Assembly: GCA_009823505.1 (NCBI GenBank)
Contig: VZQC01000373.1
Location: 795,855-859,854, forward strand
DNA length: 64,000 bases
Source: Rhizomys pruinosus
Lineage: Eukaryota > Chordata > Mammalia > Rodentia > Spalacidae
Reading direction: 5' to 3'
This document shows, one piece after another, positions 1 through 11,859 of the stretch. A program made the position numbers and the translations under genes. Below the pieces are notes generated by a model, which made no database searches, was not told the origin of the DNA, and saw only the letters and a program-made list of their open reading frames with translations. The stretch's first letter is position 1, and the number at the start of each line of letters is the position of its first letter.

Positions 1-2335
1 ATTCTATAAAACATATCAAAAAAATTACAACCATTATTACTCAAATTGTTCAGAAGAATACAGAGGGAATTCTCCCAAATTCCTTCATGAAGGCAGCATC
101 ACTCTAATACTAAAACCAGGCAAAGATACAAGCAAAAAGGAGAATTATAGACCCATCTCATTAATGAACACAGATGCTAAAATTCTCAATAAAATAATTG
201 CAAACCTCATACAGACCCACATCAAAAGATCATCCAACTTGACCAAGTTGGATTCACACCAGAGATGCAGGGATGATTCAATATATGAAAATCAATAGAT
301 ATCACAAAACGTTTAAATGGACTGAAAGACAAAAAACCACACGATCTTCTCAATTGATACAGAAAAAGCCTTTGACAAAACCCAGCATTCCTTCATGCTT
401 AAAGTCCTAGAGGGAATTGGATTGGAGAGATCATTCATCAATGTAATCAAAACCATATACAAGAAACCCACAGTCAATATCATCTTAAATGTGGAAATAA
501 CAGAAGCATTCCCTTTAAAGTTAGGAACTCAGAAAGGCTGATCCCTGTCACTACTCCTTTTGAGTATAGCGCTTGAAACACTTGCTAGGGCAATAAGGCA
601 AGAAAAGGAAATTAAAGGAGTATTAATTGGAAAAGAGGAAGTCAAGCTATCCCTTTTTGCCGATGATATGATTGTTTACTTAAGGGATGATAAAAACTCT
701 ACCAGAAACCTCCTACAAATGATTAAGAGCTTCAGTAAAGTGACAGGATACAAAATTAGCCTAGAAAAATCAGTAGCCTTTCTTTACACCAACAATAAGC
801 AACTGAAGAAGGAATACAAGGAGACCTTCCCACTTACAATAGCCTCAAAAACAATAAAATGCCTAGGAAGAAACCTAACCAGAGACACCAAAGGTCTCTA
901 CAAAATAATTTTAAACCCACGAAGAAAGAAATTGAAGAAGACATCAGAAGATGGAAAAACCTCCTATGCTCATGAATTGGGAAAATTAATATAGTAAAAA
1001 TGTCCATTCTACCCAAACTGTTATACATATTTAATGCAATCCCAATTAAAATCCCCAAGAGTTTCTTCGCAGGATTGGAAAAAAAGTCCTTAATTTCATT
1101 TGGAAAAGCAAAAGACCCTGAATAGCCAAAGCAACCCTGAGTGAAAAGAACAATACGGGGGGTGGGGGGAATCTCTATACCAGACTTCAAACTATACTAC
1201 AGGGCTTTAGTCATAAAAATAGCTTGGTACTGGCACAAAAACAGACCTGTTGACCAATGGAACAAAACTGAAGTTCCAAACTTGAGCACATACAATTTCA
1301 GCCAAGAAGACACAGTGGAGGAAAGACAGCATCTTCAGCAAGTGGTGTTGGCAAAACTGGATCACCACTTGTAGAAAAATGAAATTAAACCCCTAACTCT
1401 TGCCCTGTACAAAAGTCAACTCCAGATGGATCAAAGACCTCAACATGATACCCAAAACTCTGAAGACAATAGAAGAAAAAGTTGGCAGCAGCCTACAAGA
1501 CATAGACATAAGAAAAGACTTCCTAAATCAGATAGCAGCTGTGCAAGAATGAAGGTCAACAATTGACAAATGGGACCTCATTAAACTCAAAAGCTTCTGT
1601 ACATAAAAAGAAACAATCAAGGAAGTGAAGAGAAAACCCACAGAGTGGGAGGAAACCTTCACCACAGGTACATCTGACAAAGCATTGATTTCCAGAATAT
1701 ATTAATTACTCAAAAAACAAAGAAATAAGAAAACAAATGACCCACTCAAAAGATGGAGCAAAGATCTGAACATAGACTTCACAAGTGAGGAATTAGAGAT
1801 AGCTGAGAGACATTTTAAAAAGTGTTCAATGTCGCTGATAATTTAGGAATGCAAATTAAAACCACTTCAAGATATCATCCCACTCCAATAAGACTGGCTA
1901 GGATGAAGAAAGCAAATGAAAATGATACCAAGGGCTGGAGAGGTTGTGGGGAAAGGGGAACACTCATCCACTGCTGGTAGGAATGTAAACTTGTACAGCC
2001 ACTATGGAATGCAGTGTGAAGAACCCATGGAAGACTTGGAATGAACTTCTCACCTGACCCAGCCATACCACTCCTGGGTATGTACCCACAAGACTCATCT
2101 TACCACAGAGATATATGGACAGCCATATTTATTGCAGTTCTCTTCACAAATAGCAAGAAGCTGGAACCAACCTAAGTGGTACATCTACACAATGGAGTTC
2201 TATGCAGTGGCAAAGAAAAATGACATCATGAACTTTGAAGGTAAATGGATGGAGCTAGAAGATATCATGCTGAGTAAAGTAACACAGTCCCAGAAAAACA
2301 AAGGACAAATGGTATCCCTCATCTGTGGATGCTAG
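1..2335 (+). pseudogene. LINE-1 ORF2 remnant: reverse transcriptase to C-terminus, broken
   Basis: L1 ORF2 normally encodes an endonuclease and reverse transcriptase that copies L1 RNA into nicked chromosomal DNA. This copy enters at the window edge in the region before the RT core and runs to the ORF2 stop (TAG at about 2,333). The best preserved piece is 560-994, where the RT catalytic motif FADD is visible at 656-667, followed by the usual DDKNSTRNLL stretch. Further pieces (1,141-1,374 and 2,132-2,335) carry the C-terminal segments. Frameshifts and stops separate them, so no functional protein is possible. Identity is supported by three other copies of the same ORF2 in this window (30.1-33.5, 38.5-42.5 and 50.5-51.7 kb). 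The true 5' end lies outside the window. Confidence 0.95.
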
Positions 2336-2415
2336 TGCCAATTATCTAATTGTATGGCAAATTGAGAAATGTCAATGTGATATAAAAACAACTGTGCTCT
2401 TTTATTGTGAATCCA
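2336..2415 (+). mobile_element. LINE-1 3' UTR stub following ORF2
   Basis: The sequence after the ORF2 stop resembles the start of the 3' UTR of the L1 at 51,710-51,810 (shared words such as AATTGTATGGCAAA-like and TTATTGTGAATCC). Similarity stops at about 2,415, so this L1 has lost the rest of its 3' UTR and poly(A). Confidence 0.6.
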
Positions 2416-3006
2416 TGTGGAATATTGAATACATGAGACCTCTCTTGAATTTCGAAGGATATTTGAGATAATGCAAGAAGTACTGCTTTAATCTGTGGAC
2501 AACAAACAGATTTGTTGCTTTACAAAGCTCTGATAGCTTCAGGAAGACAGAATAGTGATATTTAGGGCTCAACCATCCAGTTTTTGAAGGTTTCTCTTCA
2601 GGAGAGAGGGCAATAATACTTGACAGTTTCAACAAAGTATGAGGCTTATTCTGAAGAGTACCTTTATATCACCTTTGGCTTATTAAGTTTCAGATGGCTT
2701 TTGTTTGTTTTCTCACCTTGCTTCAGGTCTAAAATGAGAGGGTAGTAAGAGCCCATTGAGAGACACAGGGAGGACATCTATAAACATGATAAAGTACTGC
2801 TAATAGACTGTCTCCATGTCACCCCTCCTCTCCTTGGCAAGAGGTACCCTCAGAAGATTGACAATTAGGTCAGGGTTAGAGGGGACTGTTTGAAGAGAAT
2901 CTTCAAAAATTATTAATACCTCAGGGGAACAACTTCAAGCATCTTAAACACTCATGAGTTTGATACCTAAGGATATATTCATGTGTTGGCATTAATGTTG
3001 TATTTC
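2416..3006. other. unassigned intergenic sequence
   Basis: I recognise no gene, SINE or LTR here. Reading frames are short and the base composition is ordinary for AT-rich mammalian DNA. Confidence 0.5.
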
Positions 3007-3019
3007 AAAATGTTATCTG

Positions 3020-3738
3020 ATGCCACAAGCTTACATCCTCTACAGGTTAGGAGATGTTATAAGCCACAGTAAGACCCTGTCATATTTAACAGGGGGGAAA
3101 ATTGTAATTCATGGATTAACATATCCAAACATGTGTCTATGCTAAAGTAACCTACCATAACTATTAGTGCTGCTTAAATACCTATATATCTAATTGCTTG
3201 TTCTTCATTAGTAGGATCGAAAGGTTATTCCTGGACAAACTGTCAGCCCATGAAAGGAAACAGCCAGAATTGACCAGAGTCCAAGTCAACAGCTCCAGAG
3301 AGAGTGGACTGTTTTACCTCTCATCCACCTGTGCCCCTTTTCTAAGCCTAGGGAACAACCTGCGGAAGAGGGGGCGTGGTAGAATGTAAGGGCTGCGATT
3401 GGGGTGAATGGTGAAACTACAGCAATGTAGTCTGGACACTCATTTGATCAACTTGATTGAACAAACAACCTGTCACCCCCCACTGGATGGTGGGGCTGTA
3501 GGTGTTTGGGCACAACAGCCTGCAGATAGGTTTTGCATGAAGGATGCTTGTACTCATGGATTATCACTTATAGCTAAAAATGAAAAAAAAAAACTGAGAG
3601 AAAGATGCAGGACAGTTATGGCAGAATTCATGATCTGGGATGGGGTGGGGGTGGGGGGGGAAGGAAAAGGAAATAAGCCTGAACTGAATTGGAAAAAATG
3701 TATGAAATGCACAAAGCATCAATAAAAACTAATTAAAA
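3020..3738 (+). mobile_element. retroposed segment ending in an L1-type 3' tail, with target-site duplication
   Basis: The direct repeat AAAATGTTATCTG occurs at 3,007-3,019 and again at 3,739-3,751, bracketing this segment as an L1-mediated insertion would. The last 150 bases match the L1 3' terminus seen at 52,110-52,250: AGAGAAAGATGCAG, then GCATGATCT-like words, a G-rich tract, and CAATAAAA before the A-run. The first 500 bases are not recognisable as L1 and may be diverged 3' UTR. The ORFs at 3,198-3,389 and 3,408-3,725 lie inside this tail and are not genes. Confidence 0.65.
3638..3662 (+). repeat. G-rich tract of L1 3' UTR
   Basis: A run of G-blocks (GGGATGGGGTGGGGGTGGGG and on) sits just upstream of the L1 3' terminus. 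G-rich polypurine tracts able to form quadruplexes are a known feature of mammalian L1 3' UTRs. A shorter counterpart is at 52,164-52,172. Confidence 0.7.
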
Positions 3739-3751
3739 AAAATGTTATCTG

Positions 3752-4522
3752 CTATGTTTTCTAGCAGTTCTTGAAGAGATGTTAATGAATTGCCAACAGT
3801 TTTACTGGCATGCACTGGGAAAGACAAAAAATAAAATAATTTTTGGCTTAATAGTCATGTTGTTGAAAAGATAGCCTTACACCTTTAGGTATAAAAGATT
3901 TATTATAGAGTTTTCAAATTTTCCTAGGCACTTACACACTGCAGCCTGCAAAAGCATTCTTTTCTTTCTCTCATGTCCAATTATCTTCTCTTTTTGCCAT
4001 TAAAAACAGGTAAAGATAATTGTTGATATAATAATTGGTTGCAAATTAGTTATTTGTTTGTTTTCTTGATCCACAAACCTGTTTTCCATTTTTGTGTTTC
4101 CTAAAGTAATGAAAAGGATCACTGGGAAGTGTGAAATCAACTAGTGAATTATCCTTATTTTGCCAGTTGGAGCTGACCAGTAGATTTGTTTCAGAAATCC
4201 ACAGCTGATCTCTCAATCACTGACATCATCAAGAACTTGCATGTTGCCTTCTGATGCTGTTCCTTCAGATACCTGTTCTGCTAAGCTGTTCACAGAATAT
4301 AGGCTTTGCCAATTGTCCTCCTCCTCAACTTTTAAGGTTCAGGAGGTTCTATAATGCCAGAAGAGGCTGCCAAGATTCTCAGAAGAAACAATCACAACCA
4401 CAGAATTATTTATTCTCACTCCAATATTATTAGTTTATTATTAGTCATTGCTATGGACTTTGTCCTAATCTACCCATGTTCACCCAGCCCCACAAGTACA
4501 GGGCTAACTAGTCTAACCTGTG
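3752..4522. other. unassigned intergenic sequence
   Basis: No recognisable gene or repeat. The 101-residue ORF at 4,354-4,659 starts in this stretch but runs into the antisense B2, so it is not credible. Confidence 0.45.
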
Positions 4523-4530
4523 GTATTCTT

Positions 4531-4757
4531 TTTTTAAATTTTATTTATTTATTTTCTATGTGTATGAATGTACTGTCTGCATGCAGGTTTGTGCACCCGT
4601 GTTGTGCAATGCCGCGGAGGTCAGAAGAGGGTGTCGGATTCCCCTGGAACTGGAGTTAAAGACGGTTCCCACCCACCATGTGGGTGCTGGGGATCGAACC
4701 TGGGTCCTCTGCAAGAGCAGTCGGCGCTCTTAACTGCTAGGCTATCTCTCCAGCCCA
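4531..4757 (-). mobile_element. B2 SINE (antisense), without internal duplication
   Basis: The reverse complement shows the B2 head (GGGCTGGAGAGAT...), a tRNA-like B box (GGTTCGATCCC) and the A-rich tail. Flanking repeats GTATTCTT at 4,523-4,530 and 4,758-4,765 are the target-site duplication. Unlike most B2 copies here it has a single CTGGAACTGGAGT unit. Confidence 0.95.
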
Positions 4758-4825
4758 GTATTCTTATATATCTTACTGACTTTACTTGGCATAGCTCTTC
4801 CTTTGTAATGTAGTGCTATTTCTTT

Positions 4826-4886
4826 TTAATTTTAATTTTATTGAATATTTATTTATATATTTATTTATTTATATATTTATTTTTAG
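4826..4886. repeat. AT-rich low-complexity (TTTA/TTTAT)n
   Basis: Irregular runs of ATTTATTTATAT immediately next to the antisense B1; probably the decayed A-tail of that B1. Confidence 0.8.
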
Positions 4887-5027
4887 TCTTTTTGAGACAG
4901 GGTTTCCCTTAATCCCAGATGGCCTGGACTTAGCTACGTAGATCAGGCTGGCCTTGAACTCACAGAGATTTGCCTGTCTCTTCCTCTGGAGTGCTGGGAT
5001 TAAAGGCATGCACCACCACACCCAGCT
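4887..5027 (-). mobile_element. B1 SINE (antisense)
   Basis: Antisense B1 with TTTGAGACAGGGTTTCCC, CTGGCCTTGAACTCACAGAG and GGGATTAAAGGCATGCACC. It has the older GGGTTTCCC form rather than the GTCTCCCTGTAGCCCC form of the younger B1 copies here. Confidence 0.93.
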
Positions 5028-5029
5028 GA

Positions 5030-6400
5030 GCAATTGTATAATTAATGCAACAGTTCTTCATCAAATTTAGACCCCCACTCCATCTGTGTCTCCTCCCACC
5101 AGATCTTATATATTAGATGATACATATTAAGTTCTATGCAGTCAAGCATTTGTGCCCAGATGTCCTTAGGTACAAAATCATCCACTGGGGTCTAGTAAGG
5201 TCTACTCTCCCTCATATTCAGTATCCAACTCTCCAGTATCAAACAGTTCCCGGACTAGGACTGGCCTACTTCCCTTTTCCCTTGTTCTATTCTGGGCCCT
5301 TGTCTGATTGAATTGGAATGGGTGTTGTGCTCAATACCACCATTGCCACAAGTTCACATGTGCAAGCTTTCAGTGGCCTGAAAGCCACTGCTCCCCTGTG
5401 TTCATGAACTAGCCTTGACTCTTACAATCTTTCCACCCCTTCTTCTGAGATGGTCCCTGTGCTGTGGGTATAGGAGTCCTATCGAAGGCACACACCCTGC
5501 AGTCTCTTATTCTTTTAAAACCTGAGCAGGTTTGGCCTTCTGTGTATATCACACTTTCCTGTATAAGGGAGCTTCACTGGTCAGAGTTGAAGGATGCAGT
5601 AATTTTCTTCCCTTCCCCCATTTTCTATGTTTCATGAGCCTTAGATGCAGAGGTTCAACTGTAGATACGTCACCTAGGCCTGAGCTTTTCTCAGATGTTT
5701 ATTCTCTGTGTGTGATTAGTTGTGGGATTTTATAATAGCCTTCATATATTATGAAAAGAAACTTCTTTGATGAATGCCGTACAGTATGCTTGTCTGTAAA
5801 TATAAGGATCCATGTTTAACTTATGATAAGAAATTTCTTTTGTCTAGAGACATGACAGAAAAATGGTTTTCTCTAGGATCGATGTCCTTTCCAGCTATGT
5901 GTATTTGGCTGTGTTTATAGTTCTACCAATGACTTCATTCCCACTGAGAGGATTTAAGTCCAATTAGAGAGAAGCTTATTATCCTCTAGACAACAGTGCC
6001 AGTACTGTACCAATAGAAGTAGTTTGCTGTGCTGTTATTTATGGTTATTAGGCTTTAGGGTTGGGTTGGACCATTGGTTGATTTTCTCCTTTAGCAGCTC
6101 GCATATTATTCTCTCAAACTGTGAGAGCTAAACTTCAGGTAGAAAGCCTCCAGGTCAGTTCCTGCTCCATTATTCCAAGTTCAGTGTCTGATGCATGTCC
6201 TATTTGCAGCAGTAAGCTCTTATCTTCTACTTTTGGAAGATAACTAAGAACTCTGGCAATAGCCTGTGTGATCCTGGGAGTCTCTTCGACTACTCTGACT
6301 AACCACTCAAAGGGAGGTCTCTCCTGTCCGGCACTATGTTCCTTCCCATATGGCGCCCAGGTATACATTTGCACTAATGTTCAGACACTGCATGTGCATT
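5030..6400 (-). mobile_element. old rodent L1 3' UTR (Lx-like), antisense
   Basis: This stretch matches, in the same orientation, 57,530-58,220 and 11,860-12,905, and in the opposite orientation 23,870-25,150. Shared blocks include the GACAACAGTGCCAGTACTG word, CCATTGATTGATTTTC-like words and ACTATGAGAGCTA. The family looks like the long non-coding 3' UTR of older rodent L1 (Lx type); this identity is from memory and needs a library match. The ORFs at 5,117-5,311, 5,532-5,735, 6,135-6,374 and 6,268-6,588 are chance frames. Confidence 0.6.
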
Positions 6401-6609
6401 TCTCAGGGGGTTTCAGACCCAACACCTTTCCTTCTGGCTTCCGTAGCTTCCTAAGATCCATTCTTCTCTACTCTCCCTTCCCATACAACCTCCCTCCTCT
6501 GTCCTCAGGCCAAATGTCATCCTCTTTTACCACTTGGCTAAGTCATCAGCTTTTTAAAAACACTAAACCCAATGCCTCTTCTTCTTGAAAGCTTTCCTTA
6601 AATCCTTTA

Positions 6610-6745
6610 AGTAGAATTAAAAACTCCTTTTTAATTTGTATTTCAAAAAATTATTGAGCTTTTGTACATTTCATACATTAGTTCTTAATCTAATTTGATG
6701 CCCTCCCTGATTTATGTCCCCCAACCTCCCACCTGACCTCATGTA
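6610..6745 (-). mobile_element. possible L1 3'-terminal fragment (antisense)
   Basis: An A/T-rich lead-in with TTGTACATTTCATACATTAG followed by pyrimidine-rich CCCTCCC/CCCCCAACC resembles the antisense start of L1 3' UTRs at 27,815 and 50,060. It is weakly preserved. Confidence 0.4.
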
Positions 6746-7800
6746 TTCTCCTGTACATGTACTTCTATGTTAGACCTCTTCTTAAAAATTTAAATATAGA
6801 AATGGGTATTGAACATAAATGAGAGTTTGAAGTTTATCTCTGCCACTGACTCTTGAACTATGATCAGGTTTGTCTCCTTTGTTGAGCCTCAAGATCTATC
6901 TGTGAAATATACTGTGGTAAGGCTTTTGTAAAAGTGGAAGAGTTTCATGCAGTGGTAAGTGTATCACAGGTAATTCCCTAAATACTATATTCATTTTGTT
7001 CCCCCAATACACTGTGACTTCTTCAAGCTGTGATAGCACTGATTACAGCTGTGTGTATGACTGTGTGCATCCATGAATGTTATGATAGGGGTTTTCCATT
7101 TCCTACTGTTGTTAAAAAAACATTTATTCATTATTTGTGGAATAAATTCTTGTGTCTTTTTTTAGCAATATTTATGCCATCCTCTCAAGAATATCATTAT
7201 CCTACATCTAAATAAATATGTTGGAGTACTTTATTTTCTTTTTATTATTTTACTTTATCAGATGAAGAAACTACCATGTATGAAATTTCGTGAGTTATTT
7301 TTACTAAAAAAAATCATGAAAAGAGGTAAAAAAACATTGAGAACAATAACATTATTTACACTGCTGTAAAAATCAGATATTCAGCCACCATAGAAACTCT
7401 GTGTGTTTCTTATGTTTTAATAAAACAAAGCAAGTCTCCTTGAGGATAAGAATTTCATACTGAAAAACATGAGCCTTAATATTAAAATTGTAACTAAATG
7501 TGCTAAGAGCTGTGATCCATTAATATTAGAAATGAGTGGTAGAATCTAATGTCAGGAGCTAATGGTCCTATGGCATAAGGAACATAGTTTAATTAATAGT
7601 GAAACCACAGCCTATTCGCAATCAGCACTTTAATGGTTGCCATTCAGGAATGACAGAAGGGCAGGGAGAGCACTTCTGAGTCTAATAGAAATTCCTCAGT
7701 CTAGACTTGCTTACTTCAGCAGCCCAATGCTGACAGTATATGTACAAGTATCCCAAACTGGCTATCTTCCTTTCCTGAGGACCTGTTTCAGGGGCTTTAC
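6746..7800. other. unassigned AT-rich intergenic sequence
   Basis: No recognisable gene or repeat. Poly-A tracts and short ORFs only. Confidence 0.5.
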
Positions 7801-7819
7801 CTCTCTATGTGCGTGCGTG

Positions 7820-7820
<1 letters not shown>

Positions 7821-7872
<52 letters not shown>
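7821..7872 (+). repeat. (TG)n microsatellite
   Basis: About 26 uninterrupted TG units, with degenerate TG-rich flanks to about 7,960. The translated VCVCVC and THTHTH ORFs across it are artefacts. Confidence 0.99.
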
Positions 7873-7875
<3 letters not shown>

Positions 7876-8006
7876 CATGTTCATGTGTGGGTGGCTGCAC
7901 CTGTGTGTGGGTGTGCATGCGATATGTATGCACATGTGCTTGTGTGGTATAGTCCAGAATAAAAGTTGAAGTTGGGGTGTCATTCCTCATGCATCGCCCC
8001 CTTTTA

Positions 8007-8053
<47 letters not shown>
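8007..8053 (+). repeat. compound (TG)n(AG)n microsatellite
   Basis: About ten TG units pass directly into about fourteen AG units. It lies at the tail side of the antisense composite SINE that follows. Confidence 0.98.
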
Positions 8054-8056
<3 letters not shown>

Positions 8057-8059
8057 AGA

Positions 8060-8283
8060 GAAGAGAGAGAATCTCAATAGCCTAAAACTCACAAAGTACG
8101 GCAAGCTCACTGGCTCTCAAATCCCATGGATCTATCTCTCTCTTTCTATCTTCCCAGCAATGGGTTTATAAATGTGTGTCTGCACATCTGAATTTTTTTA
8201 AACATGGTTTTGGGAACTGAAATAAGTCCTCATGTTTACAAGGTCAGCACTTTATTGGCTGAGTTAGTTATCTCTCTAGCTCC
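8060..8283 (-). mobile_element. composite rodent SINE (B4/RSINE-like), antisense
   Basis: The reverse complement has a tRNA-like head at 8,283 (AGCTAGAGAGATAACTC...), a GAACTGAAATAAGTCC-like B-box region read antisense, and a B1-like middle with AGCTCACTGGCTC. The same layout appears at 44,536-44,872 (-) and 56,200-56,595 (+). The adjacent TG/AG repeat would be its expanded tail. Confidence 0.6.
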
Positions 8284-9762
8284 TGGGACTAGCATCCCTC
8301 TTATCTTTCTCTAGTAGTCCCTCAGCTAAAAAAAAGCTCCTTCCTGCTCTTTACTGTCTCAGATTGGGCTGAAAGTGTATAGGGGCCCAGTAGCCACCAG
8401 CATATCAGTGCCAAGCCATTATTTTGTGTCTTTTCATTTTTCTGCACAAATAATCTAGTTCTCCTGTTGCCTGGCTTTCATCGAACTACTATCTCTCTCA
8501 GTCTATTTGTTCACAGAATGCCATCAAGTTTTCTGGATTCCCACAGGATATTAGACTTCTAGAAAAAGAAAACAATTGTGACTCTGGTCAGCAAATTCAC
8601 CTTAAAATTATTTATTAAGCATGATAGTTTGGATAAATTTTATTTGATAATATTTCTAACTTGCAGAGTGTGTACAAGACAACAAGCTGAATCCTTAAAA
8701 TGCCCTTTCCTCAGATTAACAGTAGTTTATTACTGTTCCACTTTTCATGTGTGTTTATACTTCAAAGTCTACAGTAAATTCTCATTCTTCATAGTAAATA
8801 TAGTCTACAAAGTTGTCATAAACATTGAATAAGTAGGTACACACCCATCACTCCTAGGGAAATTTATCATTAGTTTCCAAGAGAAAGATCCAGACTTTTT
8901 AAAATCAGCTGATTAGTATAGGACCTTCTTTATATGTGTCTCTTTGGACATCTATTTAATAAATTTTGATTCATTAACACTAAACTTATGACCCAAAACA
9001 GCACTCTTAGCTCACACTGAAAGAAGCATGGTGAATGCATGTGTAATCTCTTCTAGGCACAACAAAGACTTCTTGAACTTGCCAATATTAGACAGTATTT
9101 TTGGTGTCACAATTCGGGGTTGTTTTCAGCTGTGAAGTCAACCAACTGAAAGCAGAAAATCATGATAAAATGTGTCACTAAATGGCCTCCCTGCTGAAAC
9201 AAAGAAACAAACTCTTTCTTACAATAAAAACAAGAAAGAGGAAAGCAGTATAGTCTTTGACCTCACCTAGAAACCACTTGTCAGGGACCTCAGGTCGATG
9301 GCTGTTTAGCTCATGCCCCCAAATGGTTGCTGAACAACTGTATTGATTTGGGGTTACAAATAAATCTTAATGGAGTCAGCAAATTCACAAACAAGGAATC
9401 CATGAATAATGGGGATCGGTATATATTTGACCCATATGTTTCTGTACCCATTTCATTTTTCCTGGGTCACTTGAAAATAAGTCAAGTACATTGTGTTTGT
9501 TTATCCATAAACACTATATTGTGTTGTATGTTTAATAGCAAAGGCATTCTCTTACATAACCACAGCATGATCATCGGCCAGGAAATTTAATAGGGATGTA
9601 ATTCTGCTATCTAAGGGAGTCCACATTCAAATTTTAGCACTCATAACAGTAACTTTCTTTCCAACTATTTCTTGCTCCCTTGGTCTTGATTCCACCACCG
9701 GATCACACACTTCCTTAAGTTGTAAAGGTTTTGTGTCTTTTGGTTTAGAATTCACCACTGGA
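8284..9762. other. unassigned intergenic sequence
   Basis: No recognisable gene or repeat. ORFs at 8,578-8,832 and 9,327-9,590 show no family features. Confidence 0.45.
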
Positions 9763-9775
9763 TCAATGCACTTTA

Positions 9776-10031
9776 TTTTTTTTTAATTTTTTTTATTAAT
9801 TTTATTTATTTCTGTATGTGTATGAATGTACTGTCTGCATGCAAGTCTGTGCACCTGTGTCGTGCAATGCCGCGGAGGTCAGAAGAGAGCTTCGGATTCC
9901 CCTGGAACTGGAGTTCTCCTGGAACTGGAGTTCCAGACGGTTCTCAGCCGCCATGTGGGTGCTGGGGATCGAACCCGCGTCCTCTGTAAGAGCGGTCGGC
10001 GCTCCTAACCACCAGGCCATCTCTCCAGCCC
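9776..10031 (-). mobile_element. B2 SINE (antisense), duplicated subfamily
   Basis: Full-length antisense B2 with many retained CpGs (GCCGCGG, GATCGAACCCGCG), so relatively young. TCAATGCACTTTA at 9,763-9,775 and 10,032-10,044 is the target-site duplication. The element carries the 17-bp tandem unit TCCTGGAACTGGAGTTC twice. Four spurious ORFs lie within it. Confidence 0.97.
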
Positions 10032-10113
10032 TCAATGCACTTTAGTTGGAAAGGGTTTTTCTTCTTCAATCTAGAATAACTCCTAATTCTTTCTTCTCTT
10101 TTGACTCTGACTT

Positions 10114-10324
10114 TTAAAAAACTTTCATTTATTATTTTTATATTACATGTGTGAATGTGTGCAGATGCACCCATGCTGTGCAATGCCCATGGAGGTCAGA
10201 AGAGGGCTGGATCCTGTGAAACTGGTGTTATGGATGGTTGTTAGCTACCATGTGGGTACTGAGAATGAACCTGTGTCTGAAATAGCAGCCAGTGCTCTTA
10301 ACTGATGAACCATCTTGCCAGCTC
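10114..10324 (-). mobile_element. older B2-like SINE (antisense)
   Basis: Diverged antisense B2: CAATGCCCATGGAGGTCAGAAG, CCATGTGGGTACTG and the AACCATCTTGCCAGC head complement. Imperfect duplications TTGACTCTGACTT (10,101-10,113) and TTGACCCTGACTT (10,325-10,337) bracket it. Confidence 0.88.
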
Positions 10325-10337
10325 TTGACCCTGACTT

Positions 10338-11574
10338 AAACAATATTTAAGTGAACTTTGGACTTTGCCTTATTCAAAATGGCATAAACCTTTTATATCA
10401 ATATTTATTTTAATGTTTAATTTCTGTAAAATTTGTCCAGTGGTACCTAGTTTAAACATGCCTCTGGATGCTTTGCATGTAACTTCGGCATTCCCGAGTT
10501 GCTCCCTTACTTTATGGTGCAGAATAATGTTCTAGTCTTTTCCCCTTTCAAAATCACTGCTCCCTGTCAGTGGAGAATAACCTTAGGAAGGAAGTTTCAG
10601 AAGCCAGGTTGTTCATTGCTACTGACTGGTACCTGTTTCTGGGTACCTTCATCAAAACCTCAAGAAATATAAGTTCAAGGGCTTATATATGCATGCACAT
10701 TTACTCGCAGCTCAACTTATACGTATTCGCTTCTATCTAAGTACACACACGGATACCTATATGGGCACAGGTAACTGTATATAATCAGATCAATGTTTAT
10801 ATCTGTCTCTATCTCTAATTTCAACTCTATACTGTATTTTATCTTTTCCATATTTGTAACTCCCCCAACACAGCTTTCATAAAAAGTGTAACTTCCACCA
10901 GTTCTAAAATCGTTCCATTTTTACTCAAGCTGGTATACACAGAATGTACTTTCAAAATTGCTAACCCACACTACTGTGAAAAACCTGCAGACCCACAAAC
11001 TAGAATTAAATTTCTGTTTACAATTCTAAGGTTAAATGTACATACAGTGAATACACACATCCCAAGTGCACAAATCAATATATTTTGATGAATGTATCAA
11101 CACTCCCATTTAAAAACAGACTATACTGCATCGAGAGAGTTTCATCATCCTATTCCCAGTCAATCTTTTTTTTCCCAGAAGCAATCACTTTCTGACTTAA
11201 AAAAACTATAGGTTACTTTAGACTTTTCTATGACTTCATATAAATGGAAATATATTCTCTTCAGTTACTTTTTCACTCAAAGTATTGCATCTCTACAATT
11301 CACCCACAGTTGTTTATTACTCTTTATTGCGTTGCCTGAATAAACTTCAACTGTTAATATGTTCTTCTCCTGTTGAATGAAGCTGCTATGAAGAGTCTTG
11401 TACAAATGGTTTGGAGGATTAATGTTTTAATTACTCTTACATAAAGGCATAATTATAGAATTGTTGACTAATAGAGAAATAGACTTCACTTTAAAAGACA
11501 GAAGGTACAATCCCCAAATTGATTGTATCATTTTACATTATCATGAATAGTATAAAGTTCAAATGCAATGCTTT
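10338..11574. other. unassigned intergenic sequence
   Basis: AT-rich, with short CA-containing tracts near 10,740. No gene or repeat recognised. Confidence 0.45.
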
Positions 11575-11590
11575 AGAATTAGCTATTTAA

Positions 11591-11747
11591 GCTGGGCATG
11601 GTGGCACACGCCTTTAATCCTAGCACTTGGGAGGCAGAGGCAGGCGGATCTTTGTGAGTTCAAGGCCAGCTTGGTCTACAGAGCAAGTTCCAGGACAACT
11701 GGGGCTACAGGGAGACCCTGTCTCAAAAAGACAAAAAAAAAAAAAAA
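11591..11747 (+). mobile_element. B1 SINE, intact copy
   Basis: Starts GCTGGGCATGGTGGC and has the variant tail GGGGCTACAGGGAGACCC, followed by an A-run. A perfect 16-bp target-site duplication AGAATTAGCTATTTAA lies at 11,575-11,590 and 11,748-11,763. One of the best preserved B1 copies here. Confidence 0.98.
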
Positions 11748-11859
11748 AGAATTAGCTATTTAAGATTTAATATGGATACATGTCAAAGTATAATTAAAAT
11801 CCTCCCAAACATTCATAATATGTACATACATATATCATATACTGCATTGAGTCCATTAA

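Noticed and set aside
7637..8110. ORFs with VCVCVC, THTHTH and SLSLSL runs
   Set aside because: They are translations of TG and AG microsatellites.
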